Shown here piece after piece: positions 1 to 8,677 of a stretch of DNA of 64,000 nt. The DNA is taken from contig DATGWL010000017.1 in NCBI GenBank assembly GCA_035299505.1, positions 19,677 through 83,676 on the forward strand, in the 5' to 3' direction. The position numbers and the translations under genes are program-made. The stretch is from M3007 sp035299505 (GTDB lineage Bacteria; Bacteroidota; Bacteroidia; Chitinophagales; Saprospiraceae). Position 1 is the first letter of the stretch. The number at the start of each line of letters is the position of its first letter. The notes below the pieces were generated by a model. The model was not told the origin of the DNA. It saw only the letters and a program-made list of their open reading frames with translations, and did not search any database.

Positions 1-402
1 ATCGGTAAGGCCCTCCATATTGCTTCCGGTACAGATGTAACCATCTTCGCTACTGGTCACCTGGTTTGGACCAGCATTGAAGCCGCACAGGAGTTGGCTA
101 CCCAGGGTATTTCCTGCGAAGTGATCAATATCCACACCATCAAGCCTTTGGATGCTGAAGCCATTCTGGATTCCGTGAGCAAAACCCGCGCGGTGGTGGT
201 TGCCGAGGAACACCAACGCGCCGGCGGCCTGGGCGATGCCATTGCCAATTTGCTGGTGCATAAATTGCCCGTGCCTATGGAATATGTAGGCGTAAACGAC
301 TCCTTCGGAGAAAGTGGTAAGCCTTCAGAACTGCTGGATAAATACGGCCTGGGTAAAAAGGACGTAATCTGGGCAGTGAAGGATGTACTGGATCGGAAAT
401 AA
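1..402 (+). CDS. Transketolase, C-terminal part (5' truncated by window edge)
   Basis: This is the last 133 codons of a transketolase family protein. The reading frame is open from base 1, so the gene begins upstream of the window. The visible part is the transketolase C-terminal domain, with the sequence TIKPLDAEAI followed by AVVVAEEHQRAGGLGDAIA, typical of the split C-terminal subunit (about 310-320 aa) and of the C-terminal third of full-length enzymes. The family acts in the non-oxidative pentose phosphate pathway. Split or full-length form cannot be decided because the 5' part is missing. A bidirectional terminator follows 62 bp after the stop. Confidence 0.9.
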   Translation: MGKALHIASGTDVTIFATGHLVWTSIEAAQELATQGISCEVINIHTIKPLDAEAILDSVSKTRAVVVAEEHQRAGGLGDAIANLLVHKLPVPMEYVGVNDSFGESGKPSELLDKYGLGKKDVIWAVKDVLDRK

Positions 403-463
403 GAGTTCGGCCACCCGACCGACCGCCTTGCGAGGGTCTTACGACCCCGCAACCTGTGAACAA

Positions 464-499
464 AAAACGCCTTCCGGATTTTTCCGGAAGGCGTTTTTA
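464..499. terminator. Bidirectional intrinsic terminator between transketolase and citrate synthase
   Basis: A perfect inverted repeat (AACGCCTTCCGGA, short T loop, TCCGGAAGGCGTT) has an A-run on its left and a T-run on its right. It can end the transketolase transcript on the + strand and the convergent citrate synthase transcript on the - strand. Confidence 0.85.
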
Positions 500-519
500 C
501 TATCTGCTCAAGCGCTTGT

Positions 520-1836
520 TTAGCCCTTTTGCTGTTGTGCAATAAGCTCCTTAACCCATTCTGTAGTAACAGATTTCGGACGCTCGATAGGCAGGTTGAG
601 TGCGCGCGACCAGCATTGAGCGGCCAAAACACCCAGGGCGCGGCTAACTCCGAACAGTACTGTGTAGAAATTGTACTGGTTCAGGCCGTAGTGACGCAAT
701 ACTGCACCGGAGTGAGCATCAACGTTTGGCCATGGGTTTTTCACCTTGCCAAGGCTGGTGAGGATAGGCGGCACTACGTCAAAGATTTTCCAAACTACTT
801 TTACCATTTCGTCGTCTGGAATATTGTCTTCGCAGAACTGCTTTTGCGCCATATAGCGTGGGTCGGGTTTACGGAGCACAGCGTGGCCATAACCCGGAAT
901 AACGCGGCCGCTGGCCAGGGTGCTTTTTACGTATTCGCCAATTTGCTCGCGGCTGGGTTTGTTCGTGCCCAAGGTGTCGAGCATTTTTTGAATCCAGCGC
1001 ACCACTTCCTGGTTGGCCAGGCCGTGAAGTGGACCTGCCAGCGCATTCATAGCTGCAGACAGCGACAAATAGGGGTCGCTCAGTGTTGAGCCTACGAGGT
1101 GTGTAGTGTGTGCAGAAGCGTTGCCGCCTTCGTGATCGGCATGAATGGTGAGGAACAGACGCATGTATTCTTTGAAACCATCATCGTCGTACCCGAGCAT
1201 ATGGGCAAAGTTGGCGCCCCAGTCTAGCGAAATATCCGGCAACAGATGATCGCCATTGAAATAGCAACGACGGAAGATATAGGCTGCGATACGAGGCAAA
1301 CGGGCCACCAGGTTCATGGTGTCTTCGTAGGTGGCGTCCCAGTATTCAGAACGCGTCATGCCCATGGTGTAGCGTTGTGCAAACACGCTGGTATTCTGCA
1401 TGGCCATGATACCTACAGAAAGCTGAGTCATCGGGTGTGTTTCGATGGGCAGCGATTCGATGGCGCGGAATACGTGTTCCGGTACATTTGCCCGGCGAAC
1501 CCAGTTTTCCGTGAGCCATTTTACTTGTTCCTGCGTAGGAATTTCACCTACCAGCATCAGCCAGAACAGACCTTCCGGAAGCGGCTCTTTCCCATTTTTT
1601 GCGCGTGGGAGTTTTTCGCGGAGTTCAGGGATGGAGAAACCTCTGAACCGAATACCTTCTTCGGCGTCCAGGAGCGATGGCTCCCAGATCATACTGGTAA
1701 TGTCGCGCATTCCACCATAAGCCTGTTCAAGCAGTACTTCATCAATTTTCATGCTGCCGTGCGCCTGAAGCAGTTCCTTAACCTCCTTGGCTTGTGCCTG
1801 CGCTTTTTCTGAAAAAAGTTGTTTCAGTAAATCCAT
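520..1836 (-). CDS. gltA: Citrate synthase, eukaryotic-type
   Basis: This 438-aa protein condenses acetyl-CoA with oxaloacetate, the entry step of the TCA cycle. The catalytic signatures are visible: the His-containing GYGHAVLRKPDPRY, an upstream ADHEGGNASAH segment and the Asp of NVDAHSGAVLRHYG. The length and the GYGHAVLRKPDPRY form are typical of the mitochondrial-type (type I) citrate synthase found in many Bacteroidota, not the allosteric hexameric Gram-negative type. It is monocistronic: convergent with the transketolase through a shared terminator, with a promoter -7 element upstream. Confidence 0.95.
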   Translation of the reverse strand: MDLLKQLFSEKAQAQAKEVKELLQAHGSMKIDEVLLEQAYGGMRDITSMIWEPSLLDAEEGIRFRGFSIPELREKLPRAKNGKEPLPEGLFWLMLVGEIPTQEQVKWLTENWVRRANVPEHVFRAIESLPIETHPMTQLSVGIMAMQNTSVFAQRYTMGMTRSEYWDATYEDTMNLVARLPRIAAYIFRRCYFNGDHLLPDISLDWGANFAHMLGYDDDGFKEYMRLFLTIHADHEGGNASAHTTHLVGSTLSDPYLSLSAAMNALAGPLHGLANQEVVRWIQKMLDTLGTNKPSREQIGEYVKSTLASGRVIPGYGHAVLRKPDPRYMAQKQFCEDNIPDDEMVKVVWKIFDVVPPILTSLGKVKNPWPNVDAHSGAVLRHYGLNQYNFYTVLFGVSRALGVLAAQCWSRALNLPIERPKSVTTEWVKELIAQQQKG

Positions 1837-1891
1837 GGGAATAAGTCGTAAATACTGGTTAGAGCAAAATACTTCACTCTTGAAATTTTTG

Positions 1892-1899
1892 CAAAGTTA
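1892..1899 (-). promoter_or_regulatory. Candidate Bacteroidota -7 element for citrate synthase
   Basis: On the - strand this reads TAACTTTG, an exact match to TAnnTTTG, about 55 bp upstream of the citrate synthase start. No clear TTG sits at the usual 18-21 bp distance, so only the -7 part is supported. Confidence 0.5.
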
Positions 1900-2006
1900 G
1901 AATAAGTGAACTGCCTTATCTTGCTAAAGTTCAAAAGTTTCGAAAGTTTTGTGCTTTCAAAAAGCTAAACGACATTCGCACTGCAATCAAAACAAACCTA
2001 ATTCCT

Positions 2007-2831
2007 ATGCTTGGACGAAATCAAGGGGGCGGACTTCGCATTTCCCCAACCATTATTGTGGCTCTGGTTATGGCCGGTTTTGCCTTATGCAAATTTTACG
2101 GACAAACTTCCGTCAACGAAATAACCGGTGAAACCCAGCATATTGCCATGACTCCAGAGCAGGAAATTGCCATGGGACTGGAAAGTGCCCCGCAAATGGC
2201 GCAGGAAATGGGCGGCCTGAGTCGCAACCAACAAGCCACAGCCATTGTCAAACAAATTGGGCAAAAAGTAGTGCAATCCTCCGCGGCAGCCAAAACCCCT
2301 TATAAATATGATTTTCACCTCCTGGCTGATCAGCAAACCATCAACGCCTTTGCCTTGCCCGGCGGACAGGTGTTTATCACAGAAGGACTGCTGTTCCGAC
2401 TCTCGGAAGACGGCAAAACCCTGAGTGAAGACATGTTGGCGGGTGTTTTAGGGCACGAGGTGGGGCATGTCGTTGCGCGTCATAGTGCTGAAAGACTGGC
2501 ACAAATGGAACTGGCCCAAGGCCTTACCGGGGCGGTTACCATGGCCACCTACGACCCTTCCAATCCCAACACAGCCTACATAGCCCAATCTGTGGCCAAT
2601 ATGTTGCAGTTGAAATACGGCCGGGATCAGGAACTTCAGAGTGATTATTTAGGCGTTCGGTTTATGCTGGAAGCAGGTTACGAACCGGAATACCTGATTC
2701 AGGTCATGGAAATCCTCAAGCAGGCATCCGGCCCCAACCGAACCCCGGAATTCCAAAGCACCCACCCGGATCCAGAAAATCGCAAAGAAGCCATCGAGGC
2801 TGCCATCCGGGAATGGAAAGACAAGCGTTGA
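2007..2831 (+). CDS. M48 family zinc metalloprotease
   Basis: This 274-aa protein is a membrane- or envelope-anchored peptidase of the M48 (Ste24/HtpX/BepA-like) family. Residues 11-30 form one hydrophobic segment ending in LCK, which could be a signal anchor or a lipoprotein signal. The zinc site is H150-E-x-x-H154 (GHEVGHVVARHS), and the third ligand is probably E209 in RDQELQSDYLG. The C-terminal STHPDPENR segment is also typical of BepA-like M48 proteins, which work in outer-membrane protein quality control. That role is inferred from the family. The gene stands alone, divergent from citrate synthase. Confidence 0.88.
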   Translation: MLGRNQGGGLRISPTIIVALVMAGFALCKFYGQTSVNEITGETQHIAMTPEQEIAMGLESAPQMAQEMGGLSRNQQATAIVKQIGQKVVQSSAAAKTPYKYDFHLLADQQTINAFALPGGQVFITEGLLFRLSEDGKTLSEDMLAGVLGHEVGHVVARHSAERLAQMELAQGLTGAVTMATYDPSNPNTAYIAQSVANMLQLKYGRDQELQSDYLGVRFMLEAGYEPEYLIQVMEILKQASGPNRTPEFQSTHPDPENRKEAIEAAIREWKDKR

Positions 2832-2885
2832 GCGATTCCTAAGGCCTGCGATTTGGCAGAATGCATAAAGAACCCGTTCCTTTGC

Positions 2886-3118
2886 GGAGTTTGAGTTTTT
2901 GAGTTTTTGAGTGCCTGAGTGTTTGAGTTGGCGTTCGGTTAGGTGTGGTTTCGATGACACCTTACCAAAAACACCACAATAATACCCAACCGAACACCAA
3001 CTCAAACACTCAAACACTCAGGCACTCAAACACTCAAACACTCAAACACTCAAACACTCAAACACTCAAACACTCAAACACTCAGGCACTCCCTAACTCA
3101 AAAACTCAACCACTCTCT
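2886..3118. repeat. Large palindrome built from CACTCAAA octamers
   Basis: The left arm (2886-2930) is made of TTTGAGTT/TTTGAGTG/CCTGAGTG octamers. The right arm (2999-3110) holds their complements, and the arms are separated by a centre that is itself partly palindromic (GTTCGGTT paired with AACCGAAC). The right arm has seven consecutive CACTCAAA copies (3023-3078) between two GGCACTC landmarks, where the left arm has far fewer, so the right arm looks expanded. The element fills the gap between the M48 gene and hbd and touches the hbd start codon. Confidence 0.85.
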
Positions 3119-4006
3119 ATGCATAACATTACAGTTATTGGAAGCGGCACCATGGGCAACGGCATTGCGCATGTGTTTGCGCAACACGGATTCGAGGTAA
3201 CGTTGGTAGATATTTCTGCCGCAGCGCTGGATAAAGCATTGATTACCATAGGAAAAAATCTTGACCGTCAGGTGGCCAAAGGTTCGCTCACGGAGGAAGA
3301 AAAGGCAGCCACGCTCCGCCGCATTCACCCGATGACCGATCTGCATGAAGGTGTTGCTGGCGCAGATCTGGTGGTAGAGGCTGCTACAGAAAATGTAGCG
3401 CTGAAACTGAAAATCTTCAAAGACATGGATCAGCATGCGCCACCTGCGGCTATCCTGGCTACCAATACTTCAAGCATCAGCATCACCCAAATTGCGGCAG
3501 CCACCCAGCGCCCCACCCAGGTAATTGGCATGCATTTCATGAATCCGGTTCCGGTGATGAAACTTGTAGAGGTCATTCGGGGCTACGCCACTACCGATGC
3601 GGTTTGCCAGACCATTATGGATCTATCGCGTAAACTGCAAAAGGTTCCTGTTGAGGTGAATGACTACCCTGGATTTGTGGCCAACCGTATTCTGATGCCT
3701 ATGATTAATGAAGCCATTTATACACTTTACGAAGGCGTAAGTGGCGTGGAAGAAATTGATACTGTTATGAAGCTCGGCATGGCTCATCCTATGGGGCCGC
3801 TCCAATTGGCCGATTTTATTGGCCTGGATGTATGCCTGTCTATTCTCCGGGTGTTGCATGATGGATTTGGCAATCCTAAATACGCCCCTTGCCCACTGCT
3901 GGTAAATATGGTTACAGCCGGCAAACTCGGCGCTAAAAGTGGCGAAGGTTTTTACATTTATACACCCGGTTCAAAAGACCTGGTAGTAGCCGAACGGTTC
4001 AAATAA
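3119..4006 (+). CDS. hbd: 3-hydroxybutyryl-CoA dehydrogenase
   Basis: This 295-aa NAD-dependent dehydrogenase converts (S)-3-hydroxybutyryl-CoA to acetoacetyl-CoA in beta-oxidation or butanoate metabolism. The N-terminal Rossmann motif is G8-S-G-T-M-G13. The family signature HFMNPVPVMKLVEVI and the C-terminal helical domain (KLGMAHPMGPLQLADFIGLD) are intact. The start was placed at the ATG at 3119, because any upstream in-frame extension would only translate the octamer repeat (an NTQTLKHS-type string). The length matches single-domain enzymes. The repeat runs right up to the start codon, so the 5' leader would be repeat sequence. Confidence 0.93.
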   Translation: MHNITVIGSGTMGNGIAHVFAQHGFEVTLVDISAAALDKALITIGKNLDRQVAKGSLTEEEKAATLRRIHPMTDLHEGVAGADLVVEAATENVALKLKIFKDMDQHAPPAAILATNTSSISITQIAAATQRPTQVIGMHFMNPVPVMKLVEVIRGYATTDAVCQTIMDLSRKLQKVPVEVNDYPGFVANRILMPMINEAIYTLYEGVSGVEEIDTVMKLGMAHPMGPLQLADFIGLDVCLSILRVLHDGFGNPKYAPCPLLVNMVTAGKLGAKSGEGFYIYTPGSKDLVVAERFK

Positions 4007-4039
4007 AGCAGGTTTCAATTTTTTTTGAAACTTATTTTC

Positions 4040-4093
4040 AGAGGGTTTGTTTCTTGTATGTTGAAATAGAAAGCATACAAGAACAAACCCTCT
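4040..4093. repeat. Near-perfect 20-bp inverted repeat before the DCC-family gene
   Basis: The left arm (4040-4060) and right arm (4074-4093) are complementary except for one missing base. The loop is 13 bases. The hairpin lies 33 bp after hbd and ends 5 bp before the chosen ATG of the next gene. It could terminate hbd or occlude initiation of the downstream gene. Confidence 0.75.
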
Positions 4094-4098
4094 TTCTT

Positions 4099-4779
4099 AT
4101 GGAATCCCTGGATCAAAAAGTGATTATTTACGACGATGCCTGTCCTATGTGCAAGGCATACACTGCAGGATTTATCAAAGCCGGCTGGTTGCAGCATCGG
4201 AGCGGATTCAGCCATGCGGACCCCGAGGTGATAAACAAAATTGACCTCGACAGAGCCCGGCACGAAATTCCGTTGCTGGATTTACAAACCGGTCAGGTTG
4301 TGTATGGTTTGGATGCCCTCTTTTTGATTATTGGCGCCAAATGGCCAGTATTTAAACCCCTTTTCAAAACTTCCTGGTTCAAAAAATTGCTCTATCCGCT
4401 GTATCAGATCATCACCTTTAACCGAAGGGTGATTGCCGGAAGCAGTGCTCCTGTTACAGGATTTGATTGTGCACCGGATGTTAACCTGTTCTATCGTTGG
4501 TTATATATTGGTCTGGCTACTTTAGGGGCGTTCAGTATTTACTGGTCATTTTGGCAAAGTACAGAACCATTGGCAAAAGGTATATTCCTGTTGCATGGCA
4601 TAGCGCTGGTTTTGGTAGTTTTAGTACAGAAAAAACTCGATTTTATAGGCCATTGGGCTACGGTTGCGCTGGCTTCAGCACTCGTAGCTGCAATTCTGCC
4701 GGCTTCCTTGTCGGTCAAGGCCGCTGCGGCTTTGGGCATAACTGCCTGGATGTGGTGGTTGCGCCGCAATAAGGTGTAG
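4099..4779 (+). CDS. DCC1-like thiol-disulfide oxidoreductase family membrane protein
   Basis: This is a 226-aa protein of the DUF393/DCC family. The hallmark is near the N-terminus: VIIYDDACPMCKAYT, an Asp-Asp followed by CxxC as in thioredoxin-fold DCC proteins. The C-terminal half has about three hydrophobic segments (YIGLATLGAFSIYWSF, FLLHGIALVLVVLV, and a final one ending in LGITAWMWW), suggesting an inner-membrane protein. A TTG start at 4054 is possible but lies inside the hairpin, so the ATG at 4099 is preferred. The substrate is unknown. Confidence 0.75.
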   Translation: MESLDQKVIIYDDACPMCKAYTAGFIKAGWLQHRSGFSHADPEVINKIDLDRARHEIPLLDLQTGQVVYGLDALFLIIGAKWPVFKPLFKTSWFKKLLYPLYQIITFNRRVIAGSSAPVTGFDCAPDVNLFYRWLYIGLATLGAFSIYWSFWQSTEPLAKGIFLLHGIALVLVVLVQKKLDFIGHWATVALASALVAAILPASLSVKAAAALGITAWMWWLRRNKV

Positions 4780-4868
4780 GCATTGTCGCGGTTTTTCCCA
4801 TCTTTTCCGGTAGATTTTTCAGATTCCGGCTGCGGTTTTCGTCCTTTGTGGGTGCATAACATACTTCC

Positions 4869-6368
4869 ATGAATTTCAGAAAAATCGCGTTGTTGGCCGG
4901 CCCTGCCTTGTTCTTATTGATGGTGTTGATTCCTGCTCCCCCGGGCATGTCCTGGGCTGCTCAACTGACCGCAGGAATTACGCTTTGGATTGCTGTTTGG
5001 TGGATCTCCGAACCGGTTGAAATGGCGGCCACGTCCTTATTGCCTCTGATTTTGCTCCCCCTCACAGGCGTGGCATCTCTGAAAGTAGTGGCTGCGGAAT
5101 ATGGCAACGAAATCATTTTCCTGTTCATGGCGGGCTTTTTCATGGGCAAAGCGGTGGAGCGCTGGCAACTACACCGGCGCATAGCCTTGCGAATGGTTTG
5201 GTGGATTGGCGCCGACCCATCCCGCACGGTGCTGGGCTTCATGGTGGCAACGGCCTTTATCTCTATGTGGATTTCCAATACGGCAACTGCAGTAATGATG
5301 ACGCCGGTGGCTATTGCAGTGGCTGTTGGGCAGAATAAAAACGGACCGGTAGATGCTAATTTTGCCAAAGCCTTGTTGCTCGGGGTAGGGTATGCCTGCT
5401 CCATTGGCGGCCTGGCTACTGTAATTGGAACACCAACCAATGCTATCTTTCTTTCCTATGCTCAGCAAAAAATGGGCGAAACCGTTTCCTTCGGTAAATG
5501 GCTGATGTTCGGATTGCCTTTTACTGCGGCATTGCTGCTGATTTGCTGGCAATTGTTGATCAGGATGTTCCCTTTTGGACAACAGCCAGGTTCTGCGTTT
5601 CATTCCCGGGCTCAAATCAAGGAACAATTGCAGGCTATGGGAACTGTTTCTGTGCCTGAACGCAGGGTGATGTGGATTTTTGGAGCAGTAATTTTGGCCT
5701 GGGTAAGCGGGTCGCTGATTTGGTACAAGCCACTCAACCTTTGGATCCACACAGCACTGGCGGGTATGCCTGTGCCGGAAGTGTTAGATAAAGTGCCGGC
5801 CTATTGCTCTGATACAGTAGTGGCACTGATCGGCGCTCTTTTGTTTTTTACTATTCCTGCCGGCGATAAACAAAATGAAACAACCCTGCTGGATTGGCCA
5901 ACTGCCGTAAAAATACCCTGGGCCATCTTGATATTGTTTGGTGGCGGACTGGCTTTGGCCAAAGGTTTCGATTTAAGCGGTCTGGCTGGCTGGTTCGGCG
6001 AAGTCTTGAAGGCCCTGGGGAATCTGCCTCATGCCCTGATCCTTCTGGTAGTGCTGGCAGTGGTGGTAATACTCAGTGAGGTGGCATCCAATATTGCCAC
6101 AGCATCCATGATGATGCCTGTACTGGCTGCGCTGGCCGGAAGTTTAGGGGCACATCCTTTTGGCCTTTTAATGAGCGCTACCCTGGCAGCATCCTTCGGC
6201 TTTGGCCTGCCTATTGCCACTGCACCCAATAGTATTGTTTATGCTTCGGGACAAATGTCTACACGGGATATGGCGCGTGCCGGGTTTTTGTTGGACGCTC
6301 TTGCAATTTTGTTGCTTTTGGGATTTGTGTATGGATTGCTTCCGTTTGTTTGGGGAATCAGAGTATAA
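4869..6368 (+). CDS. SLC13/DASS family sodium:anion symporter
   Basis: This 499-aa polytopic membrane protein belongs to the divalent anion:Na+ symporter family (di- and tricarboxylates, or sulfate). It has many hydrophobic helices. Two family signatures are visible: VIGTPTNAIF in the first half, and SEVASNIATASMMMPVLA with GLPIATAPNSIVYASGQM in the second. The ATAPNSIV motif forms part of the Na+/substrate site in VcINDY-type transporters. A C4-dicarboxylate substrate is likely but cannot be read from sequence. The gene follows the DCC gene by 89 bp on the same strand. Confidence 0.9.
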   Translation: MNFRKIALLAGPALFLLMVLIPAPPGMSWAAQLTAGITLWIAVWWISEPVEMAATSLLPLILLPLTGVASLKVVAAEYGNEIIFLFMAGFFMGKAVERWQLHRRIALRMVWWIGADPSRTVLGFMVATAFISMWISNTATAVMMTPVAIAVAVGQNKNGPVDANFAKALLLGVGYACSIGGLATVIGTPTNAIFLSYAQQKMGETVSFGKWLMFGLPFTAALLLICWQLLIRMFPFGQQPGSAFHSRAQIKEQLQAMGTVSVPERRVMWIFGAVILAWVSGSLIWYKPLNLWIHTALAGMPVPEVLDKVPAYCSDTVVALIGALLFFTIPAGDKQNETTLLDWPTAVKIPWAILILFGGGLALAKGFDLSGLAGWFGEVLKALGNLPHALILLVVLAVVVILSEVASNIATASMMMPVLAALAGSLGAHPFGLLMSATLAASFGFGLPIATAPNSIVYASGQMSTRDMARAGFLLDALAILLLLGFVYGLLPFVWGIRV

Positions 6369-6595
6369 TTCTGTCTCAAATTTTATTTGCAAATTTTTTG
6401 CTGGTTTTAATCTTGCTGCAACCTTGTTTAAGGCCTTAAACAGGTTCAACTTCTTTCAATTTTTTTTGAAATGTTTATCCTTGTCAAGAATTTGTAAAAA
6501 TTGCATAATTTATTGATTTTCAAGTGTTTGACTCAATAGTGTGTTTCACAACACCAATTTTTTGAAAATTTTAACAGTTTTTGTCTAAGCCTGTA

Positions 6596-6627
6596 TTGGA
6601 AATTGTTAAACATCTTAGTTACCTTTG
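6596..6627 (+). promoter_or_regulatory. Candidate promoter for the ECF sigma gene
   Basis: TTG at 6596-6598, then 21 bp, then TACCTTTG at 6620-6627. This is an exact TAnnTTTG -7 element, 29 bp upstream of the sigma factor ATG. Confidence 0.65.
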
Positions 6628-6656
6628 AGGCATCTTAAAATCAACAGGAGATTGCC

Positions 6657-7175
6657 ATGACAAGTATAGAATTCGATAGCAAGCTGAGCACTCTGACGAG
6701 CATGTTGCACTCCTTCGCCTATAACTTGACGAAGAACGTGGAGGATGCCAAGGACTTGTATCAGGAAACGACCTATCGCGCGTTGTACAACCGCGACAAA
6801 TTTCAGCCCGACACTAATTTCAAGGCGTGGATGTTCACGATAATGAAGAACATCTTCATCAACAACTACCGGAAAAAAGTGAAGGCCAATACGGTGCTTG
6901 ACAACACCGAAAATCAATTCTACCTCAATTCTTTCAGCCACTCAGCAGCCAATGCAGCCGAAGGAAACATCCTGCTCAAAGAATTGAATACGATGGTGGA
7001 AAAGTTGGACGACAGTATCCGCATTCCGTTCACCATGCACTTCGAAGGTTTTAAATACCAGGAAATTGCAGATGAACTGAACCTTCCGCTGGGCACTGTT
7101 AAAAGTCGAATCTTTTTCGCCCGTAAAGAGTTGAAAGACAGAATTATGTCCAATTACGGATTTAACCCCAACTAA
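6657..7175 (+). CDS. ECF-type RNA polymerase sigma factor
   Basis: This 172-aa protein has the two-domain ECF layout. Sigma region 2 (about residues 10-75) contains DAKDLYQETTYRALYN and AWMFTIMKNIFINNYRK. Region 4 (about 115-165) contains the helix-turn-helix YQEIADELNLPLGTVKSRI. It resembles the very common Bacteroidota ECF type encoded without an anti-sigma gene. No FecR-like or other anti-sigma gene is next to it. A promoter lies upstream and a rho-independent terminator follows 35 bp after the stop, so it is monocistronic. The regulon cannot be inferred. Confidence 0.93.
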   Translation: MTSIEFDSKLSTLTSMLHSFAYNLTKNVEDAKDLYQETTYRALYNRDKFQPDTNFKAWMFTIMKNIFINNYRKKVKANTVLDNTENQFYLNSFSHSAANAAEGNILLKELNTMVEKLDDSIRIPFTMHFEGFKYQEIADELNLPLGTVKSRIFFARKELKDRIMSNYGFNPN

Positions 7176-7210
7176 TTATCGCGTTAAGCGCTCAGATGAC
7201 CAACGGAAGA

Positions 7211-7238
7211 GCCGCCACTAACCTGGCGGCTTTTTTTA
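7211..7238 (+). terminator. Intrinsic terminator of the ECF sigma gene
   Basis: A GCCGCC/GGCGGC stem with an 8-9 base loop is followed by seven T residues. Confidence 0.85.
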
Positions 7239-7259
7239 TGCCCTTGCATTAAGTAGCCA

Positions 7260-8594
7260 CTACATTTCACGGGTAACATCCAAACCCTTTATCATTTGAA
7301 GATAGGATTTGGCAAAAAGGGTATGGGATGCAAAGTTTAACCCCTGAACATCCGGCTTGAGTTTTGGGTAATCAGAGCGGTATTGCTCTGCAAGGCGTTT
7401 GATTTCCCGCAAAATTTCGGCTTTGTTTAACCTTCCGGACTCATCTGTGAAAGGAATCTTGAAGCCAAGCTGCCGGAAAAAATCACTTTCCGTAATCTGG
7501 AAAAACAAATGCAGGAAAGCCCGGTCTGGCCTTGGCGGCGCCTGATGAAACAGGATGAAACCGGCAATGTATTGCGGTATGGCGGCGGCTAAAGCATCAT
7601 GGCCCTGTTGCAATGGCCATTCCATATTGGCCAGTTCTCCATCAATAAAACTGGCTACTGTGCCATGCGGGACTGCCGGATTGGCGCCGAACGTACTCTG
7701 TGTACGGTACATTTCTGCAAAAAAAGCTTCCCTCGGCCTGTCGAGCAGCGTTTGAAACTCCCGGCGCATTTGCTGCAGCTTAACCTGAGGCGTAAGATTG
7801 TTCTTGGAAAAATATGCAGCGTAAACACGCTCCAGCAGATCCATCATAAATCCCTCAGGTTTAATCAGGTAATCAAGTTTAAACGCCAGCGCCAGGAACA
7901 AATAAGCATACGTTCCCGGGTAGGTATTTGGATCCGGCTTACCCTTGTCCATTTCAGCCATAACTGCCTGAATGGATTGAACGATGTAACGGTATTTTAT
8001 CTCTTTTTCCTCTTCCGGAATTTCAGTCAGGTTGCGGCCATCTGCCGGACTCAATACCTGGGCAAATTCTCCCAGCAGCAGGTCATCCTGCTTATCCGCA
8101 TGAATGGCCAGCTCCCGCAAAGCATGCAGTATTTTCAATGGGGAGCCGTCAGCGGTGCGTGTATCAAATACAATGCACAAATTATTCTCGTTATCCAGCG
8201 CGAAGCGACTGAATTTGAGGTTAAAGTTGGCTTCCATGAGCCTGCGCATGAAACCCACATTCAGATCGTTGGCCCTTGCTACCCGACTTTCTGCCTTAAC
8301 CATGTCCTGGCCAGCCACCCCCGTGATACGCTGTGAGCCCTGAAACAGTTCAAAATGAATGACGCCATCTTTTTCCTCCCAGCGAATATTGGGTTGTTTG
8401 GCTTCTTCATCAACAAGATAATGCATGAATTCGCGGTACGCAATGAGCGCATCACCTTGTTCAAAGGCCTCCAAAGAGCGGTCAAATGCCTGTTGCTGCT
8501 CATCAGATTTGTAAGCATCCGAGAATCTGCCAAACGGAATATCAGGTTGATCTGGCTGGGCAGCGTGTCCAAAAAGTCGGGAAAGGAAGTTCAT
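7260..8594 (-). CDS. Conserved hypothetical protein with a YbjN-like segment
   Basis: This is a 444-aa soluble protein with no signal peptide or membrane segment. I recognise no enzyme motif. Residues about 85-185 show a hydrophobic pattern like the YbjN / type III chaperone-like fold: a stretch ending ANFNLKFSRFALDNENNLC, then a strand and a helix ending in IHADKQDDLLL. The rest looks helical. The fold is inferred from pattern only. It is transcribed alone from a good promoter, divergent from the GSCFA gene. The C-terminal YbjN-like segment of the protease at 56554 is a possible distant relative. Confidence 0.7.
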   Translation of the reverse strand: MNFLSRLFGHAAQPDQPDIPFGRFSDAYKSDEQQQAFDRSLEAFEQGDALIAYREFMHYLVDEEAKQPNIRWEEKDGVIHFELFQGSQRITGVAGQDMVKAESRVARANDLNVGFMRRLMEANFNLKFSRFALDNENNLCIVFDTRTADGSPLKILHALRELAIHADKQDDLLLGEFAQVLSPADGRNLTEIPEEEKEIKYRYIVQSIQAVMAEMDKGKPDPNTYPGTYAYLFLALAFKLDYLIKPEGFMMDLLERVYAAYFSKNNLTPQVKLQQMRREFQTLLDRPREAFFAEMYRTQSTFGANPAVPHGTVASFIDGELANMEWPLQQGHDALAAAIPQYIAGFILFHQAPPRPDRAFLHLFFQITESDFFRQLGFKIPFTDESGRLNKAEILREIKRLAEQYRSDYPKLKPDVQGLNFASHTLFAKSYLQMIKGLDVTREM

Positions 8595-8613
8595 GTATAG
8601 CTAAGAAAGCAGG

Positions 8614-8643
8614 CAAATGTAGAAAGATTGCCGGTAACGCAAA
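8614..8643 (-). promoter_or_regulatory. Promoter for the YbjN-like gene
   Basis: Reading the - strand: TTTG (8643-8640), 18 bp, then TACATTTG (8621-8614), 19 bp upstream of the start codon. Both elements match the Bacteroidota consensus. Confidence 0.7.
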
Positions 8644-8677
8644 GCTCCCGTTTGAACTGGCTATTTTTGCTGCCGCT

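Noticed and set aside
2945..3118. N-terminal extension of hbd made of NTQTLKHS-type repeats
   Set aside because: It is only the translation of the octamer repeat. The Rossmann motif starts right after ATG 3119, as in the family.
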